This document shows positions 24,701-33,224 of a stretch of 64,000 nucleotides of DNA, one piece after another. The position numbers were made by a program, and so were the translations under genes. This stretch comes from Paenibacillus_AA sp045062745 (lineage in GTDB: Bacteria > Bacillota > Bacilli > Paenibacillales > NBRC-103111). The notes beneath the pieces were generated by a model. It was not told where the DNA came from. It was given only the letters and a program-made list of their open reading frames with translations, and ran no database searches. Position 1 is the stretch's first letter, and each line of letters opens with the position of its first letter. The stretch covers positions 1-64,000 of the forward strand of contig NZ_JBJGED010000032.1 in assembly GCF_045062745.1 (NCBI RefSeq), read 5' to 3'.

Positions 24701-27522
24701 TTGGAGGAACGGGCGCAGGTCAGTTCTCATCCGATTCGGCGAATCGCTTTGCGAAGGTCGTTCACCCTGTATCGGGGCGCAAATTCGTAGATATTAGCGC
24801 GTCCGTCAACGGGACGGCCATCTTGCTTGACGATATAGGTCAGGTCTATACGATGTTCGCAGGCACATTCTCCAACAATAAAGCCAACCTTGCTCCGCAG
24901 AAGGCGACAGCCATTTACGACGCCGCAAACGGCATCCCGAACGCGGAAAGCCTTATTTTTGACGACATCCTGGCCTTTGGCGGAGGTACCAATGTCGCCT
25001 ATATGGTCAAGACTGCCGATGGCAAGGTCTATGTATGGGGCAGTAACCAAAATGCCAAGCTGGGACTCGGACTCACGGACACTACCGCTTCGGTTCAGTT
25101 CGCTACCGAGAACACTGCGCTTCAGGGCGCAGATGGCTTCTTCGGACTTAACGAAACCGCGGTAGCTTGGAAAGGCGACATCATTTACACATGGGGTTCC
25201 AACCCTTACAACACGCTCGCAAACGGCACGACCATTGAGGGATTCAGCTATTCTCCGTTGCCGATTACTAAGCCGTATCTTGCGAATGTCCCCAGCTTGC
25301 AGGCTATCGCTCCCGACGGCGATCCGCCCGCTGCACCCGAGACGGCGCTTGAGGGGACAAACGCAAACTTTGTTTATAAGCCGGCCGTATCGCAAGGGAT
25401 AAACAACAACATCCTGGTGCCAAACTTTATCGGTTGGGGCGGCCAATATAACCATCAGCTGTTCTCCGACCTCAACAGGACGGTTTACAACGCCACCGAC
25501 GCGGGGCTGCAAAACCTGAGAGAAAAACTGATTAACCTTAATCCGAAATATACCCGCATTTTCTACGATCCGGATCCACAGAGGGCGGTTCCGTATATCA
25601 ATACGGCGGCAGGCGGCAATACGGGATATACGGCGCTGTACACCGACCTGAACTACGAATCGCTCGAAAAAACGCTACAGCTGGCCATGGACACGAATTC
25701 AGCCGTCAATCTCACCTATTGGCATCCGGCCACTGAGGTAAACGGTCAGATCGTGGCAAGCAGCAGTATGGATTGGGATATCAGCACAGGGATGGCGCGC
25801 TGGGCCAACCAACTGAAGACCTTTATTGTGGATAAAGGGTATACGTGCATCAAAGCCCTTACGGTCTACAATGAGCCGAACGGCAGCTCCTCTATGGACA
25901 TGGCGAAGTACGTACAGGTGTACAGGGCGCTGGACACTGCCCTTAAGAACGAGGGCATCAGAGATCGCGTGAAGATTGTAGGCGGCGACCTGCTGGATGG
26001 AAACCAGAGCGCCTGGTTCAATTATCTGGGTGCCAATCTGAACGACGTAGTGGATGAATACTCGATCCACCGATATTGGATTGACAGTTCAACGAGATAC
26101 AGTGCGCTACTCACCGTGCAGGCGATTATTAACGGTATGCCTGAGAACCAGCGCAAGCCGGTTCAAATCACGGAGTTCGGTCCGAACAAGGGGTATATGA
26201 ACCCCAATTACAGCGGAAGCCAGGCCAATCTTCTGAAATTTGCTTACGAAACCGCGGGCTTTAATATTATGTCGGCTTCGCTGGGCTTTGACGGCACAAG
26301 CAAGTGGGACATTTACCATGCCAAGTATGACGGCGATATCCAGGATTTCAGCATGGTATTGGACGCAAGAACCGGGTATCAGCTTCGTCCCGAGTATTGG
26401 GCGTTCCTGCTGCAAACCATGACGTCGGAAACCGGCTGGAACAGCGTAAAGGTCCGCTCCGGGGACGGCGATGGCGGTTCCGCCAATAAGATCGTCGCGG
26501 CACTGGAGAGCCCGGACGGTTCGGAGCAAAGCCTCTTCCTTCTGAATCAGTCTACAACGGCTGCCACGAGTATAAGCGTGGAAGGGTTGGATACTTCCAA
26601 GACTTACTACGTGTATATGTGGAACGAGAACGGCGACGGCAAGATCACCGCGAAGGGAGCCCTTGCCTCGTCCGGCACGGCGTCGGCGCAATCGTCCAAT
26701 GCCGCCGGAGGCGTATACAAGGTTACGGGGATTAAAGGGAATTCGTTTGCCGTCTTGACGACCCGACAGCTAGACCCGGCCAGATGGGCCGATGTTTGGG
26801 ACTATGACGCTACTCCCGATGTGTTCATAATCCCTCCTAAAGAGACGATCGGAGTACCGGCAGATACAGAAGTGGAGATCGGCTTTAATGTCGAGTTCCT
26901 GAACCGGGATGGGATGGGCGACATCAACAAGATTGTTCCGACAAGCACGCCGCAGTACTTGGAAGGACCTAACTTCGCCGGTATTGTAAAAGTATACAAG
27001 GGAACCGACAACACCGGTACGGCGCTTATAGAGGGGACTGACTTTGTGGTCAAGTTCAAGACCGGCGTAGGTTATACCTACAAGGATAAGAAGTTGGTAG
27101 TCAGCTTCCCGAACGGACTTGAATTGAATACGGACTACTATGTGGAAGTCCAGCCGAATGTGCTGCGGCATGTCAGACCTGATCCGACTTCCATCCCGTA
27201 TTCGTATGTGAACACGGTGCCGGTCGGTTCGGCCTTCAAGACCGTGTCGCCGGCCACGTTGTCCGAGATCAGTAACCTCGTGCAAGGGTATATCGATTCC
27301 GGGGAGCTGGATGGTCCGCTCGCCGCGCAGCTCAGCAACAGTTTGGCACAGGCGCTGCACCAATATGACATGAGCTCACAAGCCAAGGCGGCCAAGCAGC
27401 TGGAGGATTTTTTAATGCATTTGAATAATCCTCCCATGCAGGATCACGTTTCAGCCGAAGCTAAGTCTTTCTTAAATCAAAGAGTTGCAGCCTTGCTTGA
27501 TTCCTGGCAGCTGGGAGCGTGA
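21790..27522 (+). CDS. Giant secreted RCC1-propeller/glycosidase protein with FIMAH tail
   Basis: A 1910-residue protein from GTG 21790 behind AGGAGGG. Signal peptide 1-28 (cleavage after VSA). RCC1 repeats about 55-490 (YMLGGNGNGQLGNG, YSWGSTGSNSL, YEWGSSAGG, YTWGYNAG). Two Ig-like Big_5 modules (about 500-605, 610-717; ITYSPVSSATGV and FKTVG ends). Second RCC1 set about 720-1173. Glycosidase about 1192-1657 with TVYNEPN (E1362, acid/base) and QITEFGP (E1462, nucleophile), the clan GH-A pattern, GH39-like. Third Big_5 about 1675-1818. FIMAH-type helical C-terminus about 1822-1909 (LVQGYIDSGELDGPLAAQLSNSL). No sortase or SLH anchor. Probably acts on a polysaccharide outside the cell. Confidence 0.88.
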   Translation: MRTGYTRKILSMIMAVALVMTMVVPVSAHPSITSEDGITQHIQQVVMNTSNSSATFGSTALLVDGSVYMLGGNGNGQLGNGTIGGSSAVFTQVLKSPGTPLTGITRIYQNSGTMYAWSQSEGKLYGWGRAFGGKLGILGGTGTTPTDVSFATELKFNGEKTLSELGISFDGSHAQTLGGIAGSDGTKPSTILAIAADGKVYSWGSTGSNSLTSNDYRLGRDISVDQAVYSMNGSYSSVLPAQVVFNPSNPSERAIAVAGTDDVPNVNYILSETGDLYAFGNGLTTSAAPTFVKVSHPDSAAGRKFVKMSVSSGGIAILLDDQGFIYTTFNTGGANNVYSAAVRTATRPSAVYGDGTTGGINGNAAAGLTFKQVYALGPTSNHIMFATATDGSVYEWGSSAGGAVHGVRFGDGTAVKKDVLTAVKNDYLQDAEYMSMFRTTAAAVKGNVIYTWGYNAGVDQLGNGSGLGQTASQGTPKPINEAALIHVPALAAHSNDDSPLAITYSPVSSATGVALDVAPSITFNKILYVAGGHSLADTVKVYKGTSNAGTLLSPGTYTVTNAGKVLTITFANSLEESSDYYVEIQGDTLKDFKGTAVAAQGITFKTVGQISAVPSPAANATGVSVKVKPTITFNRAVTSVGDLNTSVELHQGTPAGTLVPSTAAFENQNTVVRISPVSQLSYNTDYFVVLKANAFEDQDHVIYPTADTVFKFTTSDPPASSSAVIKQAVTFTGSVADGSATALLTTDGKVYVNGNNVNGIYASGSPAMPGGGLTGVFRPAYTSAGVELSDIDMIYTTQGNLLFAWDGTNQKLYAWGKNGFERLGIWNSAASVQWATPSTFHNTSIDFAGERRSITGSVGSTYAIDQDGAVWSWGQASAANGGSESNGWNNDYRLGRDLPGIPVSAGVLRPVWEAQASNGVKYLDAGKAWYSVKPEKVVFNPSDPNEKAIEVAGAGTNAAFILTNYGNIYAFGGTGAGQFSSDSANRFAKVVHPVSGRKFVDISASVNGTAILLDDIGQVYTMFAGTFSNNKANLAPQKATAIYDAANGIPNAESLIFDDILAFGGGTNVAYMVKTADGKVYVWGSNQNAKLGLGLTDTTASVQFATENTALQGADGFFGLNETAVAWKGDIIYTWGSNPYNTLANGTTIEGFSYSPLPITKPYLANVPSLQAIAPDGDPPAAPETALEGTNANFVYKPAVSQGINNNILVPNFIGWGGQYNHQLFSDLNRTVYNATDAGLQNLREKLINLNPKYTRIFYDPDPQRAVPYINTAAGGNTGYTALYTDLNYESLEKTLQLAMDTNSAVNLTYWHPATEVNGQIVASSSMDWDISTGMARWANQLKTFIVDKGYTCIKALTVYNEPNGSSSMDMAKYVQVYRALDTALKNEGIRDRVKIVGGDLLDGNQSAWFNYLGANLNDVVDEYSIHRYWIDSSTRYSALLTVQAIINGMPENQRKPVQITEFGPNKGYMNPNYSGSQANLLKFAYETAGFNIMSASLGFDGTSKWDIYHAKYDGDIQDFSMVLDARTGYQLRPEYWAFLLQTMTSETGWNSVKVRSGDGDGGSANKIVAALESPDGSEQSLFLLNQSTTAATSISVEGLDTSKTYYVYMWNENGDGKITAKGALASSGTASAQSSNAAGGVYKVTGIKGNSFAVLTTRQLDPARWADVWDYDATPDVFIIPPKETIGVPADTEVEIGFNVEFLNRDGMGDINKIVPTSTPQYLEGPNFAGIVKVYKGTDNTGTALIEGTDFVVKFKTGVGYTYKDKKLVVSFPNGLELNTDYYVEVQPNVLRHVRPDPTSIPYSYVNTVPVGSAFKTVSPATLSEISNLVQGYIDSGELDGPLAAQLSNSLAQALHQYDMSSQAKAAKQLEDFLMHLNNPPMQDHVSAEAKSFLNQRVAALLDSWQLGA

Positions 27523-27526
27523 CACG

Positions 27527-27576
27527 AAAGGACAGAGTCGTCAGAAGTAAACTTCTGATGCTCTGTCCTTTATTTC
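27527..27576 (+). terminator. Strong terminator after the giant protein
   Basis: AAAGGACAGAG (27527-27537) pairs with CTCTGTCCTTT (27561-27571); an inner TCAGAAGT/ACTTCTGA stem extends it. T-rich tail follows. Confidence 0.9.
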
Positions 27577-27614
27577 ATCCTAGAGTTTACCGGTTGCCTT
27601 CGCGATCGATCAAA

Positions 27615-27651
27615 CCCCGATCAAAGCCTGGCTTTGTCGGGGCGTTTTTCT
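27615..27651 (+). terminator. Second terminator in tandem
   Basis: CCCCGA (27615-27620) and TCGGGG (27637-27642) enclose AAAGCC/GGCTTT, then CGTTTTT. Insulates the two-component system that follows. Confidence 0.85.
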
Positions 27652-27705
27652 TTCCCTTTTGGCGATGCTATGATGGGAGAAGAATGACGAAGGGCGGGCT
27701 GCGCC

Positions 27706-28386
27706 GTGAAAACGAACATCTTGATCGCCGATGACGATCCGCATATTTTGGAGCTGCTCCGCTTTTATTTGCGCAGGGAGCATTACGAGGTCATGGAAGC
27801 CGCTGACGGCGGCGAGGCGCTTCGCTTGCTGGAGAACAGGGAAATCCGGCTGGCGATCGTCGACATCATGATGCCGGTCCAGGACGGTCTCGCCTTGTGC
27901 CGGGAAATCCGCGACCATTACGATATTCCGGTCATTTTGCTGACGGCGCGGGGGGAGCTGGAGGACAAGGAGCAAGGCTTCCTTGCCGGTACCGACGATT
28001 ACCTCGTCAAGCCATTCGAGCCGAAGGAGCTGCTGTTCCGGGTCAAGGCGCTGCTGCGCCGCTACCAGACGGTGTCCTCGGAGACGATCCGGTTACACGA
28101 AACGGTGATCGACCGTAAAAGCTACGAGGTCAGGGTGGCGGGCGAGGTTGTGCAGCTCCCGCTCAAGGAATTCGAGCTGCTGGCCCATCTGGCTTCATTC
28201 CCGAACCGGACGTTTACGCGGATTCAGCTGATCGATGCGATCTGGGGAGCCGATTACGACGGCGACAGTCGGACGGTCGATGTTCATATCAAAAGGCTGC
28301 GCGAGCGGTTCCAGGACAAATCCCGCGATTTCGCGATTACGACCGTGCGAGGGCTCGGCTATAAGCTAGAGGTGACCGGCGAATGA
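27706..28386 (+). CDS. OmpR-family response regulator
   Basis: A 226-residue regulator from GTG 27706: receiver with D9-D11, phosphoacceptor D53 (AIVDIMMP), T80 and K102 (YLVKPF), then a winged helix with LPLKEFELLAHLASFPNRTFTRIQLID and VRGLGYKLE. Co-translated with the kinase (ATGA overlap at 28383). Likely drives the MMPL exporter downstream. Confidence 0.94.
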   Translation: MKTNILIADDDPHILELLRFYLRREHYEVMEAADGGEALRLLENREIRLAIVDIMMPVQDGLALCREIRDHYDIPVILLTARGELEDKEQGFLAGTDDYLVKPFEPKELLFRVKALLRRYQTVSSETIRLHETVIDRKSYEVRVAGEVVQLPLKEFELLAHLASFPNRTFTRIQLIDAIWGADYDGDSRTVDVHIKRLRERFQDKSRDFAITTVRGLGYKLEVTGE

Positions 28387-29795
28387 GGACGCTCTATGTG
28401 CGAATAGCGCTGACTTTCGTCCTCGTTGCCTTTGTCAGCTCGCTGATCGGACTGCTGGGGGTCAACCTCTATTACCAATCGAACATCCGCGATTACAGCG
28501 AGCATAAAATGCGTCATATCGCGGAACAAATCCGCTCGTTGTACGAACGGATGCCGGGGCTGGACGAAAACGACTATTTCCGGCACATCGCCAGTCTCGG
28601 CTTCCAGTTGTACGCCGTAAAAGCGGATGGGCAGGGGAGCTTCTACGGGGCTCCCTTCCGGAGCGTCGAAATCGATCCCGCCGTCGTGACCCGGGTGCTG
28701 GGCGGGGGCGACTATGACGGGATTGTCGAGGAGCCGCACCGGCTTTCCATCATCGGCTATTTCGAGAACAGCTTGCAAAACAGCGTCGGCCTCCCGTTCG
28801 AAGCGAAGGGGCAGCGTTACGCTTTGTTCGTCCGGCCCGACCTGGAGCAGCAGCTCGGGGAAGTGCGCATCATCGTCGCGCTGTTGCTCGGGCTGACGTT
28901 CGCTTGCAGCATCGCGTTTATTTTATTGTTCACGCGGTTTATCGTTAAACCCGTTAAACAGCTGACGGCCGCGACCCGCAAAATCGCGGAAGGCGACTAT
29001 AACATCGTCCTCGACTCAGGAAGGCGGGACGAGCTTGGCAACATGGCGCGTCATTTCATGCGGATGTCGGAATCGCTGCAAAAGCTGGACGAGATGAGGC
29101 AATCGTTCGTTGCGAACGTTTCGCACGAAATCCAATCGCCGCTCACCTCGATTCAAGGTTTTGCCCAAGCCGCCCGCGAGGATGGCGTAGCCCGAGACGA
29201 GCAGCATCATTATTTGGCCATCATCGAGGAAGAAAGCCGCAGGCTGTCGCTGCTCGGCAAGCAGCTGCTTACGCTCGCCGCGCTTGATAAGGACAGCGGG
29301 GCGGTCAAAAAAACGTCGTTCCGCCTGGACGAACAAATCCGGCAGGTCGTCTTGGTAAGTGAATGGCAGCTGCGTGAAAACGGGACGGATGTCAAACTGG
29401 AGCTTTCGGAAGCGGTCGTGAACGCCGATAAGCAGCTGCTGCATCAGGTGTGGCAAAATTTGCTCGCGAACGCCATCAAGTTTTCCGAACCCGGCGGGGC
29501 GATCAGCATCGGCTTGAACGCCGGCAAGGAAATTGCCGTCACGGTCCGCGATACGGGAATGGGCATTCCGGAGGCGGAGCTGCCTCATCTTTTCGATCGT
29601 TTCTACAAGGCTGACAAAGCGCGCAATCGCAACCGGTCCGGCAGCGGCCTCGGGCTCTCGATCGTTCACAAAATCATCCGGCTTCACGGAGGTACGATCG
29701 ATGTCCAAAGCCGGCTCGGGGAAGGAACGGCGGTTACCGTGAGGCTGCCTGTCCCGCCGAATCCGTCCGTAACCCAAACAGACCACAAATTGTAA
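28383..29795 (+). CDS. Sensor histidine kinase with extracytoplasmic domain
   Basis: A 470-residue kinase. TM1 about 8-30, an extracellular domain of about 130 residues (about 31-161), TM2 about 162-185, HAMP about 186-238, H248 in NVSHEIQSPLTSIQGF, then HATPase motifs NLLANAIKFSEPGG, DTGMGIPEAEL, FDRFYKADKAR and GSGLGLSIVHKIIRLHGG. The H-box has Q in place of the usual R. Similar to BaeS/YclK-type kinases. A 79-bp gap separates it from the MMPL gene. Confidence 0.93.
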   Translation: MRTLYVRIALTFVLVAFVSSLIGLLGVNLYYQSNIRDYSEHKMRHIAEQIRSLYERMPGLDENDYFRHIASLGFQLYAVKADGQGSFYGAPFRSVEIDPAVVTRVLGGGDYDGIVEEPHRLSIIGYFENSLQNSVGLPFEAKGQRYALFVRPDLEQQLGEVRIIVALLLGLTFACSIAFILLFTRFIVKPVKQLTAATRKIAEGDYNIVLDSGRRDELGNMARHFMRMSESLQKLDEMRQSFVANVSHEIQSPLTSIQGFAQAAREDGVARDEQHHYLAIIEEESRRLSLLGKQLLTLAALDKDSGAVKKTSFRLDEQIRQVVLVSEWQLRENGTDVKLELSEAVVNADKQLLHQVWQNLLANAIKFSEPGGAISIGLNAGKEIAVTVRDTGMGIPEAELPHLFDRFYKADKARNRNRSGSGLGLSIVHKIIRLHGGTIDVQSRLGEGTAVTVRLPVPPNPSVTQTDHKL

Positions 29796-29874
29796 TATGC
29801 CGTTCATCGCCTGTTCATATTTCTTTTCTACGATACGGAAGGGAAAGAAATCATGGACAGGAGGATGATGACAC

Positions 29875-32094
29875 ATGATGCGGCTTATTCATAACATCAC
29901 CGGATGGACGGGCAGCCCGAAAGGGGCCAAAATCGTCCTGATCGTTTGGCTTGCAGCCATAATCGCATTAAGCGGGGCGGCACCCGCGGCCAAAAAATTC
30001 GCCGTCAACGCCGGAGAAGGAAGCATTCACGACGATAAACCTTCTGCGCTTGCGACGCAAATCATGGAGGAACGGTTTCCGTCGGACGAAGGCTTGCCGG
30101 CATTGATCGTGTTCAGCGGCAAGGCGCCGGTTGGCGCGGAGCAGCGGGCCCGAATCGCCGAGTTCAGCAAATGGCTCGCTTCCGAAGGAAAGCCGGAGCA
30201 CGTTGCCGGCGCCCTGCCGTTTCACCAGCTGCCGGAAGCTTCGCAGGATCAGCTGTTTTCGAAAGATAAAACAACGCTTATTTTTCCGGTCAGCTTGAAA
30301 AAGGGAATCGCTTCCGATCAGCTCTACGATACGATCGGGCAGCTGCGTGAAGGGCTTGACCGAATCGGGACGGCTTCGATGCAGACCGAAATTACCGGAC
30401 CGGCCGGCATTGCCGCAGATACGACGAATCTGTTCAAAAACGCGGATTTTGTGCTTATGTTCGCGACGGTCGGCTTGATTCTGGTCATTCTGATCGTCAT
30501 TTACCGTTCGCCGCTGCTGGCAGTCATTCCGCTCGTCATCGCGGGCGTCGTTTATCAGGTTGTCGACCGTCTGATCGGGCTTGCCGGCAAGAACGGCTTG
30601 TTCCTGATCGATAAACAGTCGCTTTCGATCATGATGATTTTGTTGTTCGCTGTTTTGACGGACTATTGTTTGTTCGTGTTTTCACGGTACCGCGAGGAGC
30701 TGCGCAAGGGCAGCGGCAAATACGAGGCGATGGGCGAAGCGATGAAGCACGTAGGGGAGCCGATTCTGTTCAGCGGCGGAACGGTGCTCATGGCGATGTT
30801 GACGCTGTTTGCGGCGATATTCAAGCCGTATCACCATTTCGCGCCCGTCTTTTCGATCGCGATGGTCGTTATTTTGCTCGGCGGTTTGACGCTGATCCCG
30901 GCGGTCTTCGCGCTGCTTGGCCGCAAAGCGTTCTGGCCGTTCGCGCCGAAGCCGGATACGGCCGGCAAGCCGGCGAAGCCCGGGATATGGGGCGCGATCG
31001 CTTCCTATGTCGTCAAGCGGCCCGGCGTTCCGGCAGCCGTTCTGCTTGTCATGCTTGCAGGGCTTTCGGTCAATTTCGGAACGATGAGCTTCTCGTTCAA
31101 CTTGATGAAGTCGTTCCCTGACGATATCTCGTCGCGCAAAGGCTACGAGCTGCTGGAGCAGAAGTTTCCGAAAGGCCAGCTTGCGCCAGTTTCGGTCGTG
31201 CTGGAGTCCGACAAAGAAATCGTATGGGACGAAGCGTTCGTCCGCAGCCTGACGCAGCTCGCGGGCGAACTGGGCAACCAACCGGGCATCGATTCGATAA
31301 CGCCTGCGATCAAGCAAGAGTTTGCCAAGCCGGGAGCGGCGCTGCCGAGAAATTTATTATCGGCGGATAAACATGCCGTTAAGCTTCAAATGATCACGAC
31401 CGACAACCCTTATGACCGGTCGGCGCTGGACGCCATGGAGCAGCTGCGGGAAAAGAGCGAGTCGCTCATCGCCGCGAGCGGGCTACAGCCGGCTGACTTC
31501 CGGATCCATTTTGCGGGACAAACGGCGGAGCAGCTGGACGTAAGCGCGATGAACGAACGGGATACGATCGTCATTTTCTCGCTGATCGCGGTGTTCATTA
31601 CCCTCATGCTGCTGCTGCAAACGCGATCGATCCGGCTTTCTCTCCTTATGATCGTTACGATCCTGTTATCTTATACGGCGACGATGGGGCTAGGGTGGCT
31701 GATCTTCCATTTCGGTCTCGGCTATGAAGCGATCAGCTACCGGCTGCCGGTATACACCTTCGTTTTTCTGGTGGCGCTCGGGGTCGACTACAATATCGTG
31801 CTCGTGTCGCGCATTCGCGAGGAAGCGAAGCGGGTGGAATGGAAGGAGGCCGTTCGGAGAGGCGTCGCGCTGACCGGAGGCGTTATCTCGTCGGCCGGAC
31901 TCATTTTGGCTGCAACGTTCTGCGTGCTGATTACCCAGCCGCTGCAGGAGCTGTTCCTGTTCGGCCTGACGATGGCGCTCGGCATTCTGATGGATACGTT
32001 CCTCGTGCGCGGCATACTGCTCCCGGCGATCATGACGATCATGGGCGGCGGAAAGCGAGCAGTAGCGGTGGGGCACAGGACAGAGGCGGTTTAA
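29875..32094 (+). CDS. MMPL-family (RND-like) transporter
   Basis: A 739-residue transporter with the same two-repeat plan as the one at 7380: SIMMILLFAVLTDYCLFVFSRYREEL and YTFVFLVALGVDYNIVLVSRIREEA carry the D-Y proton-relay residues; AFWPFAPKP follows repeat 1. AGGAGG is ten bases before ATG 29875 (a second ATG follows at once). YdgH/YdfJ-like. Encoded directly behind a two-component system, so probably its output. Confidence 0.92.
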   Translation: MMRLIHNITGWTGSPKGAKIVLIVWLAAIIALSGAAPAAKKFAVNAGEGSIHDDKPSALATQIMEERFPSDEGLPALIVFSGKAPVGAEQRARIAEFSKWLASEGKPEHVAGALPFHQLPEASQDQLFSKDKTTLIFPVSLKKGIASDQLYDTIGQLREGLDRIGTASMQTEITGPAGIAADTTNLFKNADFVLMFATVGLILVILIVIYRSPLLAVIPLVIAGVVYQVVDRLIGLAGKNGLFLIDKQSLSIMMILLFAVLTDYCLFVFSRYREELRKGSGKYEAMGEAMKHVGEPILFSGGTVLMAMLTLFAAIFKPYHHFAPVFSIAMVVILLGGLTLIPAVFALLGRKAFWPFAPKPDTAGKPAKPGIWGAIASYVVKRPGVPAAVLLVMLAGLSVNFGTMSFSFNLMKSFPDDISSRKGYELLEQKFPKGQLAPVSVVLESDKEIVWDEAFVRSLTQLAGELGNQPGIDSITPAIKQEFAKPGAALPRNLLSADKHAVKLQMITTDNPYDRSALDAMEQLREKSESLIAASGLQPADFRIHFAGQTAEQLDVSAMNERDTIVIFSLIAVFITLMLLLQTRSIRLSLLMIVTILLSYTATMGLGWLIFHFGLGYEAISYRLPVYTFVFLVALGVDYNIVLVSRIREEAKRVEWKEAVRRGVALTGGVISSAGLILAATFCVLITQPLQELFLFGLTMALGILMDTFLVRGILLPAIMTIMGGGKRAVAVGHRTEAV

Positions 32095-32173
32095 CAACTG
32101 TATTAGACGATCATCTGGGTCAATCCTGTGCCTGTCCTCATACCATAATGGAAAACAGGGGAGGGAAAGCAGG

Positions 32174-32566
32174 ATGCCCAATAACGCTTCGCTTTGTGAG
32201 CAGTTCTCCAGAATTATCGGGGGTGAGCCCGGCTTTGCCGGCGGGAAATGCGTCGCGACCATCAATCGAAATCTGATCAGAGCCACAATTTTGGGGAAAA
32301 GATTTAGCGTAACGTCTTCTTTTTCATTTGAATCCTTAAATGAAAGAACCGGCAGAGCGCTTTGTTTAGGTAGAGCGGCATTTTTGCAAAAAGAAGTCAA
32401 TCGATTCATTACGGCCATTCGTAAAGAAGGCATAAAAGTTACGTCTGTCCGTAACGAATGGCTATTCGAGCGGCCCCGCTTGATTTATATCAATATTGAA
32501 GCGGTTGATAGACCCCTTGCTTTCGCAAGAAAAGTCAGGCGAGCGTTAGATGCTATTCGTAAGTGA
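32174..32566 (+). CDS. DUF1259 family protein
   Basis: A 130-residue protein: CEQFSRIIGGEPGFAGGKCVATINRNLIRATILGKRFSV, GRALCLGRAAFLQKEVNRFITAIRKEGIKVTSVRNEWLFERPRLIYINIEAVDRPLAFARKVRRALDAI. This is the DUF1259 (LpqO-like) pattern; proteins of about this length occur in Bacilli. No signal peptide. GGGAGG precedes ATG 32174. Function unknown. Flanked by terminators. Confidence 0.78.
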   Translation: MPNNASLCEQFSRIIGGEPGFAGGKCVATINRNLIRATILGKRFSVTSSFSFESLNERTGRALCLGRAAFLQKEVNRFITAIRKEGIKVTSVRNEWLFERPRLIYINIEAVDRPLAFARKVRRALDAIRK

Positions 32567-32582
32567 GATGTGTCGAAGTCAT

Positions 32583-32614
32583 GCCCTCTTTGATTAAGGA
32601 GGGCGTTTTATTTT
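32583..32614 (+). terminator. Terminator of the DUF1259 gene
   Basis: GCCCTC (32583-32588) pairs with GAGGGC (32599-32604), then GTTTTATTTT. Confidence 0.85.
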
Positions 32615-32718
32615 GCAGGCAAAACCGATCCCTTACGTCGCCGGAGTCACCCTACGTTTCGTATCGATGATCTCGGCTTTCGTCTTGCCAGATCCCTGTC
32701 AGCCGTGCAGCAATAGAA

Positions 32719-32740
32719 AAGAGGGGCGATCGCCCCTCTT
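32719..32740 (-). terminator. Terminator of the minus-strand VOC gene
   Basis: A perfect 22-bp palindrome (AAGAGGGGCGA and complement) right after the VOC stop, with TTTTCT downstream on the minus strand. Confidence 0.85.
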
Positions 32741-32746
32741 CATGGC

Positions 32747-33151
32747 TTACTCCACTTCGTCCTCTTTCGGCCATCCGCCCCATATGCCAAGATGATTTCC
32801 GCTCGGGTCGAAAAACTGAAAGCTGTACCCTCCGCCCTTTTTGTAAACCATTTCTCGAACTTCTACGCCCCTTCGAATCATGTCCTCATGGAGCTCCTGA
32901 ATGTTATCCACTTGGAAAGTGAAAAAGGGCTTTCGCTCCCCTTTGGTGGTGATGAAATCCAATCGGGGCAGCTCGTCGGTGCGAATCAAACCGAATCCCA
33001 TCCCATTCAAGTTCAACCATGCTTCATCATCGCCCTCGTTATAGGGAAAACAAAAGCCTAGCCCAAACATTTCCGTATACCACTGAACCGACTCCTTAAC
33101 ATGTTTCACAGGCAATTCGATAACTTGAAGATGAAATGATTTAGCCGCCAA
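32747..33151 (-). CDS. VOC/glyoxalase superfamily protein, TTG start
   Basis: A 134-residue VOC protein: LQVIELPVKHVKESVQWYTEMFGLGFCFP, FFTFQVDNIQELHEDMIRRGVEV and FQFFDPSGNHLGIWGG. The start is TTG 33151 behind AAGGAGG. Lies downstream of the sigma-factor-like gene on the same strand, 74 bp away, and may be its partner. Confidence 0.86.
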   Translation of the reverse strand: MAAKSFHLQVIELPVKHVKESVQWYTEMFGLGFCFPYNEGDDEAWLNLNGMGFGLIRTDELPRLDFITTKGERKPFFTFQVDNIQELHEDMIRRGVEVREMVYKKGGGYSFQFFDPSGNHLGIWGGWPKEDEVE

Positions 33152-33224
33152 TGATACTCCTCCTTAATGATTTTTCATATTAATAGAACGGATCTTAGTC
33201 GAGAAAAGAAATGGGTGACGGATC

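Noticed and set aside
24727..25512. 261-codon minus-strand frame
   Set aside because: Antisense shadow inside the second RCC1 set of the giant protein.
32630..32712. Possible P-loop remnant (reads HG, stop, QGSGKTKAEIID on the minus strand)
   Set aside because: Too short and interrupted by a stop; similarity to a Walker A motif may be chance.
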